Shown here piece by piece: positions 1 to 9,558 of a stretch of 46,130 bases of DNA. Origin of the DNA: Rachicladosporium sp. CCFEE 5018 (taxonomy: Eukaryota > Ascomycota > Dothideomycetes > Cladosporiales > Cladosporiaceae). The translations under genes and the position numbers were made by a program. The first letter of the stretch is position 1; each line of letters starts with the position of its first letter. The DNA is taken from NCBI GenBank assembly GCA_002077045.2, contig KZ111142.1, positions 200,076 through 246,205 of the forward strand, given 5' to 3'. The notes below the pieces were generated by a model, which saw only the letters and a program-made list of their open reading frames with translations, had not been told where the DNA came from and made no database searches.

Positions 1-2
1 TT

Positions 3-3000
3 AACAAGGATGTCGCGTACTCGGTGGTGTATCTGCTCGATCTCGTGACCAGCCACGTACCTGGTCCTCTCTTGCGATCGAAGCTCCCTCAGATACTCGC
101 CAGCCTAGCACCGGCTTTGACACATGCGGACGCAGAGGCGCCTCTGCTACGCGCAAGTGTAGGATGCCTTGAGTCATTGCTCATTGCGCAAGACTCGCAG
201 GCATGGGCCCAGCCGCAGTCGCCGAGCAGCCCTCGAGGCGCGATGGGCGGATTGCTAGCGCTTGCACTGGACCCTAGACCGAAGGTACGGAAGCGGGCAC
301 AAGAGGCACTTGGCGACGTCTTGCGACAGCCACCTCCAAGTCCATCTCTGGACCATCCAGCTGCGGATATGTGTGCTGAGACAGCATTGAGAGCGCTGCA
401 GTTACAAGCAGAGGAAGCGAGCACTAAGAAGAGGAAGCACAAGAGCAAGACTGAGCCGCAGCACGAGCCCGGGCTCATGCATGCGTTGCAGTTGGTTAAG
501 TCCGTGGCATCCGCGGAGCACGGCTGGCCGAGCAGGAAGATCGACTCGTTATGCGAAGTCTTGCTGAACATCTCGCGGGGCAACAGTGAGTTCCTGACCA
601 TGGCTGCGTTCGAGGTTTTCGAGATCATCTTCGCAGCTATGTCGGATCCTGTGTCATCTGCCAAGCTGCCTCGACTGCTTGACTCCATCAAAGAGCTGCA
701 GCCATCGCAGAACGATACGCAGCTGCTTCCTCCATGGATTGCGGTACTGAGCAGAGGCTACGATGTGTCTGCCCAAGTCGAGCCCGATGAGACTTTCGCA
801 AAGCTGCCAGAGCTCTTCAACAAGATCTCTGGGTTTCTTGCATCCTCGTCACACAACATTCGAGTTTCCGCGTCTGAGTGCTTGATTTCGCTACTTCACA
901 CCTGTGTGCCGAGCACGGCAATACTAGAGCCTACGATCATGGATGACAAAGTCTTGGAGAAGATGGCAAGGACGCTGCAGGATCTGCTGAGCGTTAAGTA
1001 TCAGACTGCATGGATGGAAGTCTTCCATGTCCTGACATCTGCATTCGAGGTCTTGCGGTGGCAGTCTCACCCTTTGCTGGTCAACGTAGTCAAGGCTATT
1101 GGCGATCTGCGAAGCAATGAGTCCTTCGCAGGTAAGAAAGAGGCTGACGCAGTTCTCATGGCAGCTGTCAAAGCTATGGGACCCGATAATGTATTGCAAA
1201 TCCTGCCACTCAACCTTGCGAAGCCAGTGGCAGGTCAACCGGGGCGTGCTTGGATGTTGCCGTTGATCAGAGACTCAGTCAGCAACACTAGGCTGGCGCA
1301 CTTCCGGTCGGAGCTTGTCCCACTCAGCCAGACTATGTTTGAACGCGTGTTAGCACATGGTGATGCGGCAAAGACGATGGATGTCAAGATCTTCGAGACC
1401 GTCATAAGTCAGATCTGGGCATGCCTGCCAGGGTACTGCCAGCTGCCTCTTGATCTTACAGAAGCCTTCGATCAGGACTTCGCCGAGTTACTGAGCAACT
1501 TGCTGTACCAACAGCCACACTTGCGCACAGACATCTGTAAAGCGTTGCAGAATCTTGTGGACACGAATACTGCCATTGCCGAGCTTGAGCAAGAGGAGGA
1601 CCTCATCCACCAGGGTAGAGTAACGAAAGACACCGCCAAGGCGAACCTCGAACATATTGCGAGCTTTGCTGCGAACATGCTTGCGGTCCTCTTCAATGTC
1701 TACAGTCAGACGCTACCTCAGAATCGGGGTAATCTGCTGCAGTGCATCAATGCTTTCTTGAGCGTTACGCCAGCGACTGAGTTGATCGAGTCCTTCCAGC
1801 GTGTTGCCACAGCTCTCGAAATTGCAATCGCTGAGCAGAGCGCGCAGACACAGGCAGACAAGCAGAAGATCCAGCAGCCGAAGAAGGACAGTGCTGACAA
1901 GATGCCACCCATGTCGCATACTCTGATGGATCTTGTAATCACTATCTCGATCTACTTGCCACGCGATAGCTTCGCCGGGTTGTTCAACATGGCCTCCAAC
2001 ATCGTCAATAAGCAAGATGACCCTCAGCTACAGAAGAAGGCATACAAGCTCATCCCTCGTCTCGCTGAGTCTGATATCGGTCGCCAAGCTCTCGAGGAAC
2101 GCAGTACCGAGCTGCAACAACTTCTTCTGAACTCCGCTGACAAAGCGTCCGCACCCTCTCGCCGCGATCGCCTCTCCTCAATCGCACAGATCATCCCGTT
2201 CCTACCCGTCTCAGACCTCCACTTCATCCCTTCGATCCTCTCCGAAGTCGTGATCTCGGCCAAAGAGGTGAACGAGAAAGCGCGGACTGCTGCCTTCGAC
2301 CTGCTAGTCCTGATGGGCGAGCGCATGGCATCAGGAGGGACGGTACTATCCTCCAACATTCCTCATATGCCCGCCGACGCTGCACCTGTGACCGCAAGTC
2401 TGGAGGAGTACTTCACCATGGTCTCAGCTGGTCTCGCAGGCTCTACACCACACATGATCTCAGCGTCGATCACCGCCCTGACGCGACTGCTTTATGAGTT
2501 CCGCTCTCGCCTACAACCAGCCACAGTTTCCGACCTAGTCCAGACAATGGACCTCTTCCTCACCTCCGCCAATCGCGAGATCGTACGATCAGTCCTGGGC
2601 TTCGTGAAAGTCTGCATCATCTCCCTACCATCCGAGCTCATCCTTCCCCGTCTCGAGACGCTGGTACCAAATCTGGTCGTCTGGAGCCACGAACACAAGC
2701 AGCACTTCAAAGCGAAAGTGAAACACATTTTCGAACGCATGATCCGCCGCTTCGGCGCAGAGTTGATCGAGCGATACACGCCTGAGACCGATAAGAAACT
2801 CATAGCTAACATCCGCAAGACGCGCGAACGTCGCAAGCGCAAGCGTGATGCCGGCCCTGAGGATGCCGAGAAGGACGACGCCGAGGCCCCCGCTGAGAGG
2901 AAGAAGGGCGCTTTCGAGTCAGAGTTCGACGAAGCGGTCTATGCCTCTTCAGACTCCGAGTCAGGCTCAGATATCTCGGACGATGATGTCCTGGGTCGGT

Positions 3001-3713
3001 CTGTGGCGAAGGGTAAAGCTGCCAAGCCCTCCAAGGGAGGGAAGCAGTATATCGTTGAAGACGACGCTGAGCCGCTGGATCTTCTCGATCGCCGCGCGCT
3101 GGCTCAAGTATCGTCGACCAAACCCCTCCGCAATGGTGGCTTGCCACAGAGGAAGCGGAAGGCTGCTACGGATATTGATGGCAAGCTTGTCTTTACTGAC
3201 ACTCCGGCAACTTCTGGTGCCGCCAGTACAGACGCAATGGATACCGACGGGTTCACCGAAGCCGGTCTCCTCGCTTCCGGCGCCGAGCCTGGTGACGGCA
3301 CGCTAGAAGGCGGCATTAACGCTTATCTAGACGCTATGCGCGGCGCGAACGCTGTGCAGAAGGGTCAGAAGGGCAAGCTCAAGTTCAAGCAAAGCGCTGG
3401 AGGAGGTGGGAAAGGCGGCGATGATGGCGAAGAGATGGAAGTGGATGCTGCGGAGTTCAGTGATGCAAGGAAGCGGAGTGGTCTCGGAAGCCGAGGAAGA
3501 GGTGGCAGGGGTGAGAAGAGGGGCGGGAATGTGAGGAGGGGGCTAGGTATTGAGAAGCAGAGAGGCGAGAGTAGAGGAGGAGGTGGCGGTGGGGTGAGGA
3601 AGGTGCAGGGTGGTGGGATTGCGAGGGGTGGGCGGGGAGGCGGTGGGAGGGGGAGGGCTGGTGGGTTCTCAAGGGGCGGTGCGAGGGGAGGCAGAGGTGG
3701 TGGACGGCGATGA
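3..3713 (+). CDS. RRP12: RRP12-like ribosome biogenesis protein, 5'-truncated (copy A)
   Basis: HEAT-repeat protein of the Rrp12 family, which in yeast helps process and export pre-40S and pre-60S particles in nucleolus and nucleus. The frame is already open at base 3 and no ATG fits, so the window edge cuts the 5' end; the first in-frame GTG is not a credible eukaryotic start. About 1236 residues remain against 1228 in yeast (from family knowledge), so little is missing. The bulk is alpha-helical repeat. An acidic and Lys-rich segment follows (SDSESGSDISDDD near residue 980). The tail is a long Gly/Arg low-complexity region with many RGG units, typical of RNA-binding nucleolar proteins. There is no intron in the visible part. 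It faces the minus-strand gene at 4074-6397 tail to tail. Confidence 0.88.
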   Translation, partial: NKDVAYSVVYLLDLVTSHVPGPLLRSKLPQILASLAPALTHADAEAPLLRASVGCLESLLIAQDSQAWAQPQSPSSPRGAMGGLLALALDPRPKVRKRAQEALGDVLRQPPPSPSLDHPAADMCAETALRALQLQAEEASTKKRKHKSKTEPQHEPGLMHALQLVKSVASAEHGWPSRKIDSLCEVLLNISRGNSEFLTMAAFEVFEIIFAAMSDPVSSAKLPRLLDSIKELQPSQNDTQLLPPWIAVLSRGYDVSAQVEPDETFAKLPELFNKISGFLASSSHNIRVSASECLISLLHTCVPSTAILEPTIMDDKVLEKMARTLQDLLSVKYQTAWMEVFHVLTSAFEVLRWQSHPLLVNVVKAIGDLRSNESFAGKKEADAVLMAAVKAMGPDNVLQILPLNLAKPVAGQPGRAWMLPLIRDSVSNTRLAHFRSELVPLSQTMFERVLAHGDAAKTMDVKIFETVISQIWACLPGYCQLPLDLTEAFDQDFAELLSNLLYQQPHLRTDICKALQNLVDTNTAIAELEQEEDLIHQGRVTKDTAKANLEHIASFAANMLAVLFNVYSQTLPQNRGNLLQCINAFLSVTPATELIESFQRVATALEIAIAEQSAQTQADKQKIQQPKKDSADKMPPMSHTLMDLVITISIYLPRDSFAGLFNMASNIVNKQDDPQLQKKAYKLIPRLAESDIGRQALEERSTELQQLLLNSADKASAPSRRDRLSSIAQIIPFLPVSDLHFIPSILSEVVISAKEVNEKARTAAFDLLVLMGERMASGGTVLSSNIPHMPADAAPVTASLEEYFTMVSAGLAGSTPHMISASITALTRLLYEFRSRLQPATVSDLVQTMDLFLTSANREIVRSVLGFVKVCIISLPSELILPRLETLVPNLVVWSHEHKQHFKAKVKHIFERMIRRFGAELIERYTPETDKKLIANIRKTRERRKRKRDAGPEDAEKDDAEAPAERKKGAFESEFDEAVYASSDSESGSDISDDDVLGRSVAKGKAAKPSKGGKQYIVEDDAEPLDLLDRRALAQVSSTKPLRNGGLPQRKRKAATDIDGKLVFTDTPATSGAASTDAMDTDGFTEAGLLASGAEPGDGTLEGGINAYLDAMRGANAVQKGQKGKLKFKQSAGGGGKGGDDGEEMEVDAAEFSDARKRSGLGSRGRGGRGEKRGGNVRRGLGIEKQRGESRGGGGGGVRKVQGGGIARGGRGGGGRGRAGGFSRGGARGGRGGGRR

Positions 3714-4073
3714 GTATGACTCAAGATGACTTGTGCTCTGGTATGAATGCAAATGCGAGACTAGCGAACAAGGGTATCATGCGATCGTGTCAAAACGTAA
3801 GCAAAACCACGCCCAGTACGCCCCAATGTCTTCCGTTCCCCGCTGCTATCGCTAGGTCTTCCCTCGTACCGTTGCTCCTTAGTAGTTTACCTCTACCCTC
3901 GACCTCGCCCTCGTTTCTCCATCAGGCGTCGCGCTCCATCCTCTCCTCTCACTCTGCACCCTCGTTCGATCTTTGACAGCATACCTGCCATACACCTGAC
4001 TACCCTCGATCGACTCAGAGACTTGCGTCGCTTTCTCACCACTACCAGACCGCGAAACAGCAGGTCGGTCCTC
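3714..4073. other. Convergent 3' intergenic region (copy A)
   Basis: These 360 bp lie between the stop codons of two convergent genes and should hold both 3' UTRs. I see no ATG-started frame conserved in copy B. A block around 3744-3830 is well conserved in B, and the centre around 3840-3925 has small indels. Confidence 0.6.
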
Positions 4074-6397
4074 CTAGAACTGACCCGCGCTCCCAGTGCT
4101 GCTATAGCCGGATGTTTGCGTAGAAGACGTACCGAACGTCGAAGGAGGCGGTGGTGGAGGCGCATACGAGTTCGAGGGTGGGTAGGAGCCGTAGCCATCA
4201 GTGCCGCCACCACCGGAGCCAGATCCGATTGGAGGCGGAGGTGGAGGGTTGTAGGTGCTACGACGGCGGTCGTCGTAGCTTGATATTGGTGGTCGAGAGC
4301 GCGAAGTGGAGGAGGCAGCCGGATCATAGGCGCTCTGTTGTGGAAGTGGTTGGTTTCGAGACGGTATGGGCTTTCCACGCGGCTCATCTCTGTCATCGTA
4401 GGAGCCTCTCGGGTAGTCGGTGTTTATGGAGTCGCGATCAAGGTATGACGAGCTCGCAGGTGGGTTTCGTGAGTATGGCATGTTGGAGCCATGCTGGGCT
4501 GATGGAATATCGTTGACGTGGACAGGCTCGCTGCGGGTGTAAGGGTTCGTAGGTGGAGGTGAGCGACGCGGCCTAGGGTAACTGCTAGGTTGGAAGGATG
4601 GTGGAGGTACGCCAGAACCTGTGGACATCCTATGACGTGGTGGTCCTGACGGTGGCGGACCGGCGGACGTATAGCTGCTGGAAAGGGGGGGTATTGAGTT
4701 CTGTCGTAAAGGTCTAGGGAGTGGAGCGCCGGGCTCGACAGGTTTGTACTGACTCGTAGTTGGCCGCTCGTACTTCTCGCTGCTGTCCGAGTCGTAGACT
4801 TTGCCTGCGCCTTCGCGTCCAGCCGTCCAGCATAAGGCTTGCGTTCGCGTTCGACGGGCAGTGACGACGATGAGCTCGCAAGTAGATCATCGTCATCAAT
4901 GGCGTTCGAGAAAGATGAGCGTGCATATGGCTTCCTCTCTCGCTCAGGTATACTAGACTGCTGGCGTGGAGGCGCCGAGGTTGGTGGCGGTGGCATGGCG
5001 CTTGCGTTGCGGAGCTGCAATAGTGCGGCCTCATGGGCCATGCTCGCGATTATACGTTGTTCGGCCAGAGAATTTGGGAGAGATGGGAGCAGTCGTCTCG
5101 ACAATTCCTTGGGAAAGCGCTCGCTCTTGTCGTCTGCATTCGAGATCGGCATGTTCATGACAGCCTTTGCCAGTCGGTCGAACTCTAAACTCGGGTGCGC
5201 TTGTATCAAGCAGGTAAGAAACCACTCAAAGCCACATGGTGTCAACCCAGGAACGCTGGGCGCTTCATGAGTCTGCACCTGTACCAGGTGGTGTTGACAC
5301 AACAGCTTCCTGTACACAACACTGATCGCTTCATTGGACATTGCGCCGCCGAAGATGGTCTGCCAGGGATAGACTTCTACGGGCAGCTTGGTCTCGTCGA
5401 AGAACCGCAGCATCTTGTCAGGCGTCACGACGAAGCTGCCTTTCGGCTCGCAGTCGTCGATTAGATGGATCGCTAGTCCTCGCAGGAATTGACCGAGCCG
5501 TACAGTAGGATTGCCATTGTCGAATAGTGGCTTCCAGATCTTTTCCAGCGTGGTCGGCTCCTCCAGTGGGGCCATCGCAGCTGCAGGCCGGACGCGAGGT
5601 CTCAAGCCCTCGCCTCTGCTGCTAGAAGTCGCCGAGTCCTGACTGTCGCGTCTATAAGTCGAATGCGTGTCTGTAGAGTCTGACAGGCTGTCTCTCCGTC
5701 GACTTGGCCTATCGACTCGTTCGTGAGAACGCCGGCGTCTTGGCTCAGTCTGTTTGAGTGGCGCTCTGTCGGCAGCAAGTGGCCTCGGCGTGTCGCCATC
5801 ACGGTCGCTCTCCTTGCCATCATCACTACGTACGCTGTAGGTGCTCCCAGCCTCTGATACTGGCACAGGTGACACAGATGCAAAGCTATCGGCATCTCGT
5901 CTCGCCGCCTGCGGCGAGGGAGGAGTGAAGCGCGAAGAGAATGAGCCGGTACTTGACTGCACCGGCGACGTGGGCGCAGAGGTCACCGTCGGAGCCGGTG
6001 GACTTGCAGCGTGCTGTGATGGCCGAGATGTCTGCTGGCCAAGATTTGCATTTTGCAGATTCCTGACTACAGCCTCCGTGACCTGTGCCGTGACCTGCGC
6101 GATGAAGGCCTCACTTAGTTGACCGTTGAGTGTCTGCTTGTTCGTTTCGAATGCCTGATCAACAGCATCGCGGATGGGCTGTGGCTGATGAATGATAGGC
6201 TTCGCACTCGAGCTCGCTCGTGATCTGCCTGCGGTGCACCTTGGCTCGGCGGATAACGCATCGTCATGTCGGTCCTGCAGCGGAGGTGCAGCAATAAATG
6301 CTTCCTGGAATGGTTGTACCCTCGGTACTTGCTGCGGTTGGCCGCCCGACTGGCTGTCCGGTCCCGGCAGCGGGAATTGCGACTGCTTGTCCTCCAT
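4074..6397 (-). pseudogene. DUF7514-like disordered fungal protein, frameshifted (copy A)
   Basis: Same gene as the intact 771-aa copy at 29745-32060. The start (MEDKQSQFPLPG) and first ~522 residues match B. They include a Ser/Pro/Arg-rich N-terminal half and a conserved globular core at about 282-455 (KIWKPLFDNGNPTVRLGQFL, then a segment with LTPCGFEWFL). I associate that core with the fungal family DUF7514, function unknown. A perfect 8-bp tandem duplication, CGTCCAGC at 4816-4823 and 4824-4831, then shifts the frame. The shifted frame stops at 4424 after about 135 unrelated residues. The original C-terminal frame is still open to TAG at 4074. The core is intact, so a 657-aa truncated protein may still be made. 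A sequencing or assembly error is the alternative. Confidence 0.8.
4816..4831. repeat. 8-bp tandem duplication causing a frameshift
   Basis: CGTCCAGC occurs twice head to tail. Copy B has a single unit at the same place (around 30488-30495). Everything either side aligns, so this is the only cause of the frame change in the copy A gene. Confidence 0.9.
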
Positions 6398-6958
6398 CTT
6401 TCATCTGGCCGGGTCTGATGCAGATGGTGGCAGGACGGGACTCCAGCATGCAATTCGTGCTCTCCAGACTTCGCCTTGAGTGGTCAGAAAAGTCCACCAC
6501 TCGATTGAGATGATTCGTCAACTTGGTATGCCTATGCACAACTGAAGTATAAGCTCTGCTCGTGCAGCAAGGGCTGCCTTTATTCCACTCGGATGGCGCT
6601 CGTGGCGGAGTATGTCTACAACCGCCGGTGCTGTTGCGAGGCACAGGTGGCGATGCAAGTGTGTCGAAGCGCTGATGACATTAGGTAGTACAGGATTGCC
6701 TTGCCCGGAATGTCCAGATCAGTTCCGCAGTGTCTCGGGGCTGGTCATTTGTATCAGTCCTGTTCCTGCTGTGCTGGAAGGTGTGGCGCTAGGTCACGTC
6801 ATTGGGCCGGACACCCCTGCTGCCAGCTACTTGACCGTTTGACGGGTATTTTCTAGACAACTAACTTCCATTCACCATGCCATATTTCCGCCAAGTGCAA
6901 CTTCTGACAACGGCGAGGGAGATGTCGAAGGCAACTGCATACCGAAAGTCAAGGCAGT

Positions 6959-7110
6959 GGCGCTCAGGAACATATATGTCTCGCGTCGTGAACGCAGAGC
7001 CTCGCGCCCATCTCGTAAGCTATCATTGACCGGTCTGCTACGCCCCGCTGCGGCAAAAACATATCTACCTGACCGGCGGTATACAAACCACCGAGGTGTG
7101 GTCGGTGGTG
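6959..7110. other. Near-invariant 152-bp island, possible ncRNA or regulatory element (copy A)
   Basis: By eye only two mismatches separate this island from 32621-32772, while sequence on either side aligns poorly and with gaps. It holds the palindrome GACCGGTC near 7028 and ends in a hairpin. Frames are open on both strands, but neither has an ATG start shared by the two copies. It could be a short noncoding RNA gene, a dense binding-site cluster or a small ORF. I recognise no RNA family. Confidence 0.45.
7087..7109. other. Conserved 8-bp-stem hairpin (copy A)
   Basis: ACCACCGA (7087-7094) pairs perfectly with TCGGTGGT (7102-7109) around a 7-nt loop, GGTGTGG. Stem and loop are identical in copy B at 32749-32771. 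The hairpin sits at the edge of the conserved island, and no T-run follows it. Confidence 0.55.
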
Positions 7111-7817
7111 CCACACTGCCGCATCGCTTGCACAGAGCTGCGGCTCTGCGGGCCATGTGAAAGATACCTTGGGTCGGCGCCGTAGCAGTGCGTCCACAGG
7201 TAGGTACTTGAGATGACATATCAGCAGTGTTGCCTCGCGTCGAGCGAGAGGCAGATTGGATCGCGTATACATCTGTCGTGATTACGGCCATTGAGTGCGA
7301 CCTACACATGTTTCGGGATCATGCGCACAGCCTCGGTGGATGACAATGGCTATCAGCAAGGCTGTTTATCAGCACCTACGAGAGCGACCCGACATTATCA
7401 TCTCGTGCACATCTCCTGCAAGTCAGCGGCTCGATCTAGACTCTATCCTCCCAAGACTAGGCTGAGGGCGCATTGCCGTGCGATGCTGGTCCAGCCTGCT
7501 ACCTCATCTGCTGAATATATAACAACCCAACTGCGGATCCCGAAGACACCGCTCGAGGAGACGTGAAAGCCGACGCCCAGCATAAGATCGACTCCCCGAT
7601 TGCTGGCAGAGATAGCGACTACCGCACGCAAGTCATATTCCCTTCGGTACCGCGACGCCTATCTCATGCAAGGCTGAGAAACGCCAGAAGTAATGCATGC
7701 ACTGGGCCGCAATTGAGTCGCCAGCCTGATGTCTGGACGAGAGCCGTACAAATGTGGCAGGACTCCCGCCTCCCCGCTGCTCACTCCCTGGTGTCCGCTG
7801 TCACAGTCCCCGCTTTG

Positions 7818-8600
7818 ATGGCTACTGCTAACAGTACGCAGTCTTGCTACTTTCCCGACGGGACGCAGGCGGTTGATGAGCTCCCGTGCAACCCACCGCG
7901 GAATACAGTCCACTCTGCCATTCAGCAGATGAGTGTACGACCAACGGACTCTGTAAATACTTTGACAAAGGCGATGGCAACTTTCTATGGCGAGCAGGGT
8001 GTTCAGACCCGACTTGGGAATCCATCTCTTGCCCCGACTACTGCTATGACTCCAGTGAGTGTTTTCGCGCCGGGGACAGCGGGAGCATAGACTGATTGAG
8101 TCGCAGGCAGCACCGCGACAGGGCAGGACTCCGTCGTGACGGCGTGCTCCGAGACAACGTATTGCTGTACGTATGAGGGCACTGCACTGCAAGACAACGG
8201 AACCAATCTCGACTGCTGCAATAGCACGGCAAGAGTCTTCACTGCGGGCGCTGCTTTGCAGCTGAAGGAAGCGAACACCACCGCCAGCAGTACGCCAGGT
8301 ATGCTGACTGCGACATCAACTTCGCTCTCGACATCCACAGCAACGACGTCTGGTACTTCATCCGCGGCGACGGCACCCTCGGCTGCGAGCCCTCCAAACA
8401 GTTTGGGCACCGTCGCACTGGCCGGTCTAGGCGTTGGTGGAGCTTTGCTACTGCTCTTCTGTATAGCCGCTGTGTTTGCAGTCAGGCGCAGGATGAAGCA
8501 GCCAACGCGTACCTGGCACCGCCTCGAGGCGTGCCCAGGCGCGAAGGACGCGTACGGTCAGGGACGCAATTCTGTGGTGGATCAGAAGGCAGCACGATAA
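7818..8600 (+). pseudogene. Cys-rich single-pass membrane protein, frameshifted (copy A)
   Basis: Member of a fungal family of extracellular Cys-rich proteins with a C-terminal membrane anchor; function unknown. ATG at 7818 opens MATANSTQSCYFPDGT. One base is missing between 7895 and 7896 relative to copy B, so the Cys-rich part (CHSADECTTNGLCKYFDKG, then GCSDPTW) lies in another frame. An intron at 8055-8106 (52 bp, phase 1) has the same sites in both copies. Exon 2 encodes a second Cys cluster (CSETTYCCTYEGT, then DCC), a Ser/Thr-rich stalk, a membrane helix (LGTVALAGLGVGGALLLLFC) and a short cytosolic tail. No signal peptide is obvious at this start. The open frame running on to 8090 is a consequence of the shift. 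Confidence 0.7.
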
Positions 8601-8886
8601 GACGCGGACTTGCAGAGGCATTAGTAATGAAAGGAAACATGATGCGAGATCTGATGGGTATGTGCTTCCGGTGTGACTGGTTCTCATGTAGCGACCTTAA
8701 GCGATACTATACCAAATTGTCTACGATCTATAAACATTGAGCGGTCGCCGTCGTCAATTCGCCTGGTTAGATGCGTGTCGTTGATGCCCATGACACCGTC
8801 GCCGTTCAAAGTTCAGGACTTGGCGACTTCGGCATCACGAGCCGACAGGCGAGCATGCGATGGTTTGCCCTAGCGTGATACTTCTG

Positions 8887-8902
8887 ATTGGCGTCCCACG
8901 TG
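8887..8902. promoter_or_regulatory. Inverted CCAAT box plus CACGTG E-box
   Basis: ATTGG (8887-8891, inside TGATTGG, the reverse of CCAATCA) is followed 5 bp later by the palindrome CACGTG (8897-8902). Copy B has the same pair with the same spacing at 34562-34577. CCAATCA is the classic site of the HAP/CBF complex and CACGTG is bound by bHLH factors. Their use here is inferred. Confidence 0.45.
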
Positions 8903-9442
8903 ATGATCGGCGGAGGAAGGTGGAGGCGTCTGAAACGCGCTATTCGTGGACTGTGCCGCTGGGTGCTTCAGAGTTCGAGGAAGTGAACGGCGTGACATTC
9001 ACGAAAGTCAGCGTGGTATTGAGTACACCAGTGTGAACACGATAAGCTGTGTTATAAGCTGCCGATAGCCATAACGCGTGATGATTGATCATGTCTACGG
9101 CGCATCGGTCAGCATCGTCAATATGATCGCGTGGAGCAACATAGATCGGCAAAGAGACAAGGACCCTTGTCCCCGCTGAAACCACAACTCCACCATCAGT
9201 CAGACTATCGTACAGTACACTGCGTTCCCCTGCTGCCCTGCGACCGTGTTGCTGGCAGTCCGTCGCACCACAACGCCCTCCCCTGCTGTGTTTCCTGCGA
9301 CACCATCCTCGCTTGCCTTCTCAGCCCACGACACACATAGGTTTCTCAGGTTGAAAGAGTTCGGCGGCTACGGGTGGTGGTCCAGAGCGAGAGTGGAAGA
9401 GGCGAGACAGCAGCAGTATCTGGACGAGACAGACAGCACGGC

Positions 9443-9454
9443 ATGGACGCGTAG
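9443..9454 (+). promoter_or_regulatory. Three-codon upstream ORF before STE11 (copy A)
   Basis: ATG GAC GCG TAG, 104 bp before the STE11 start and identical in copy B (35119-35130). It matters only if the transcript begins upstream of it, which cannot be seen here. Confidence 0.35.
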
Positions 9455-9558
9455 TGTGTTGTTACGTCGTACCCTTTGTGTGCGCGGACTGCTCTTGCCG
9501 TCTGAAGAAAGACAAGCCGAAACGCACAGCTCGACTTCCTTAGCATCTTTGGGCTGCC

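Larger units (their letters stand above)
6398..7817. other. Divergent intergenic region (copy A)
   Basis: This stretch holds the promoters of the minus-strand DUF7514-like gene and the plus-strand Cys-rich protein. The first ~400 bp match copy B well. The rest is strongly diverged with indels, apart from the island at 6959-7110. No ATG-started frame is shared with B across the whole stretch. Confidence 0.6.
8601..9558. promoter_or_regulatory. STE11 upstream region (copy A)
   Basis: 958 bp of promoter and 5' leader. The part from about 8882 to the STE11 start is much better conserved with copy B than the 280 bp before it, which suggests the functional promoter begins there. It holds a CCAAT/E-box pair and a three-codon upstream ORF. 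No gene is visible. Confidence 0.5.

Noticed and set aside
24..26. GTG as RRP12 start
   Set aside because: The frame is open upstream to the window edge and eukaryotic genes rarely use GTG; the gene is simply truncated.
3365..3724. Pro-rich minus-strand ORFs opposite the RRP12 tail (also in copy B)
   Set aside because: They are antisense readings of the Gly/Arg repeat, whose GC-rich composition removes stop codons.
6872..7309. Minus-strand ORF through the conserved island
   Set aside because: The two copies have different ends and only the island portion matches; conservation there is at DNA level on both strands.
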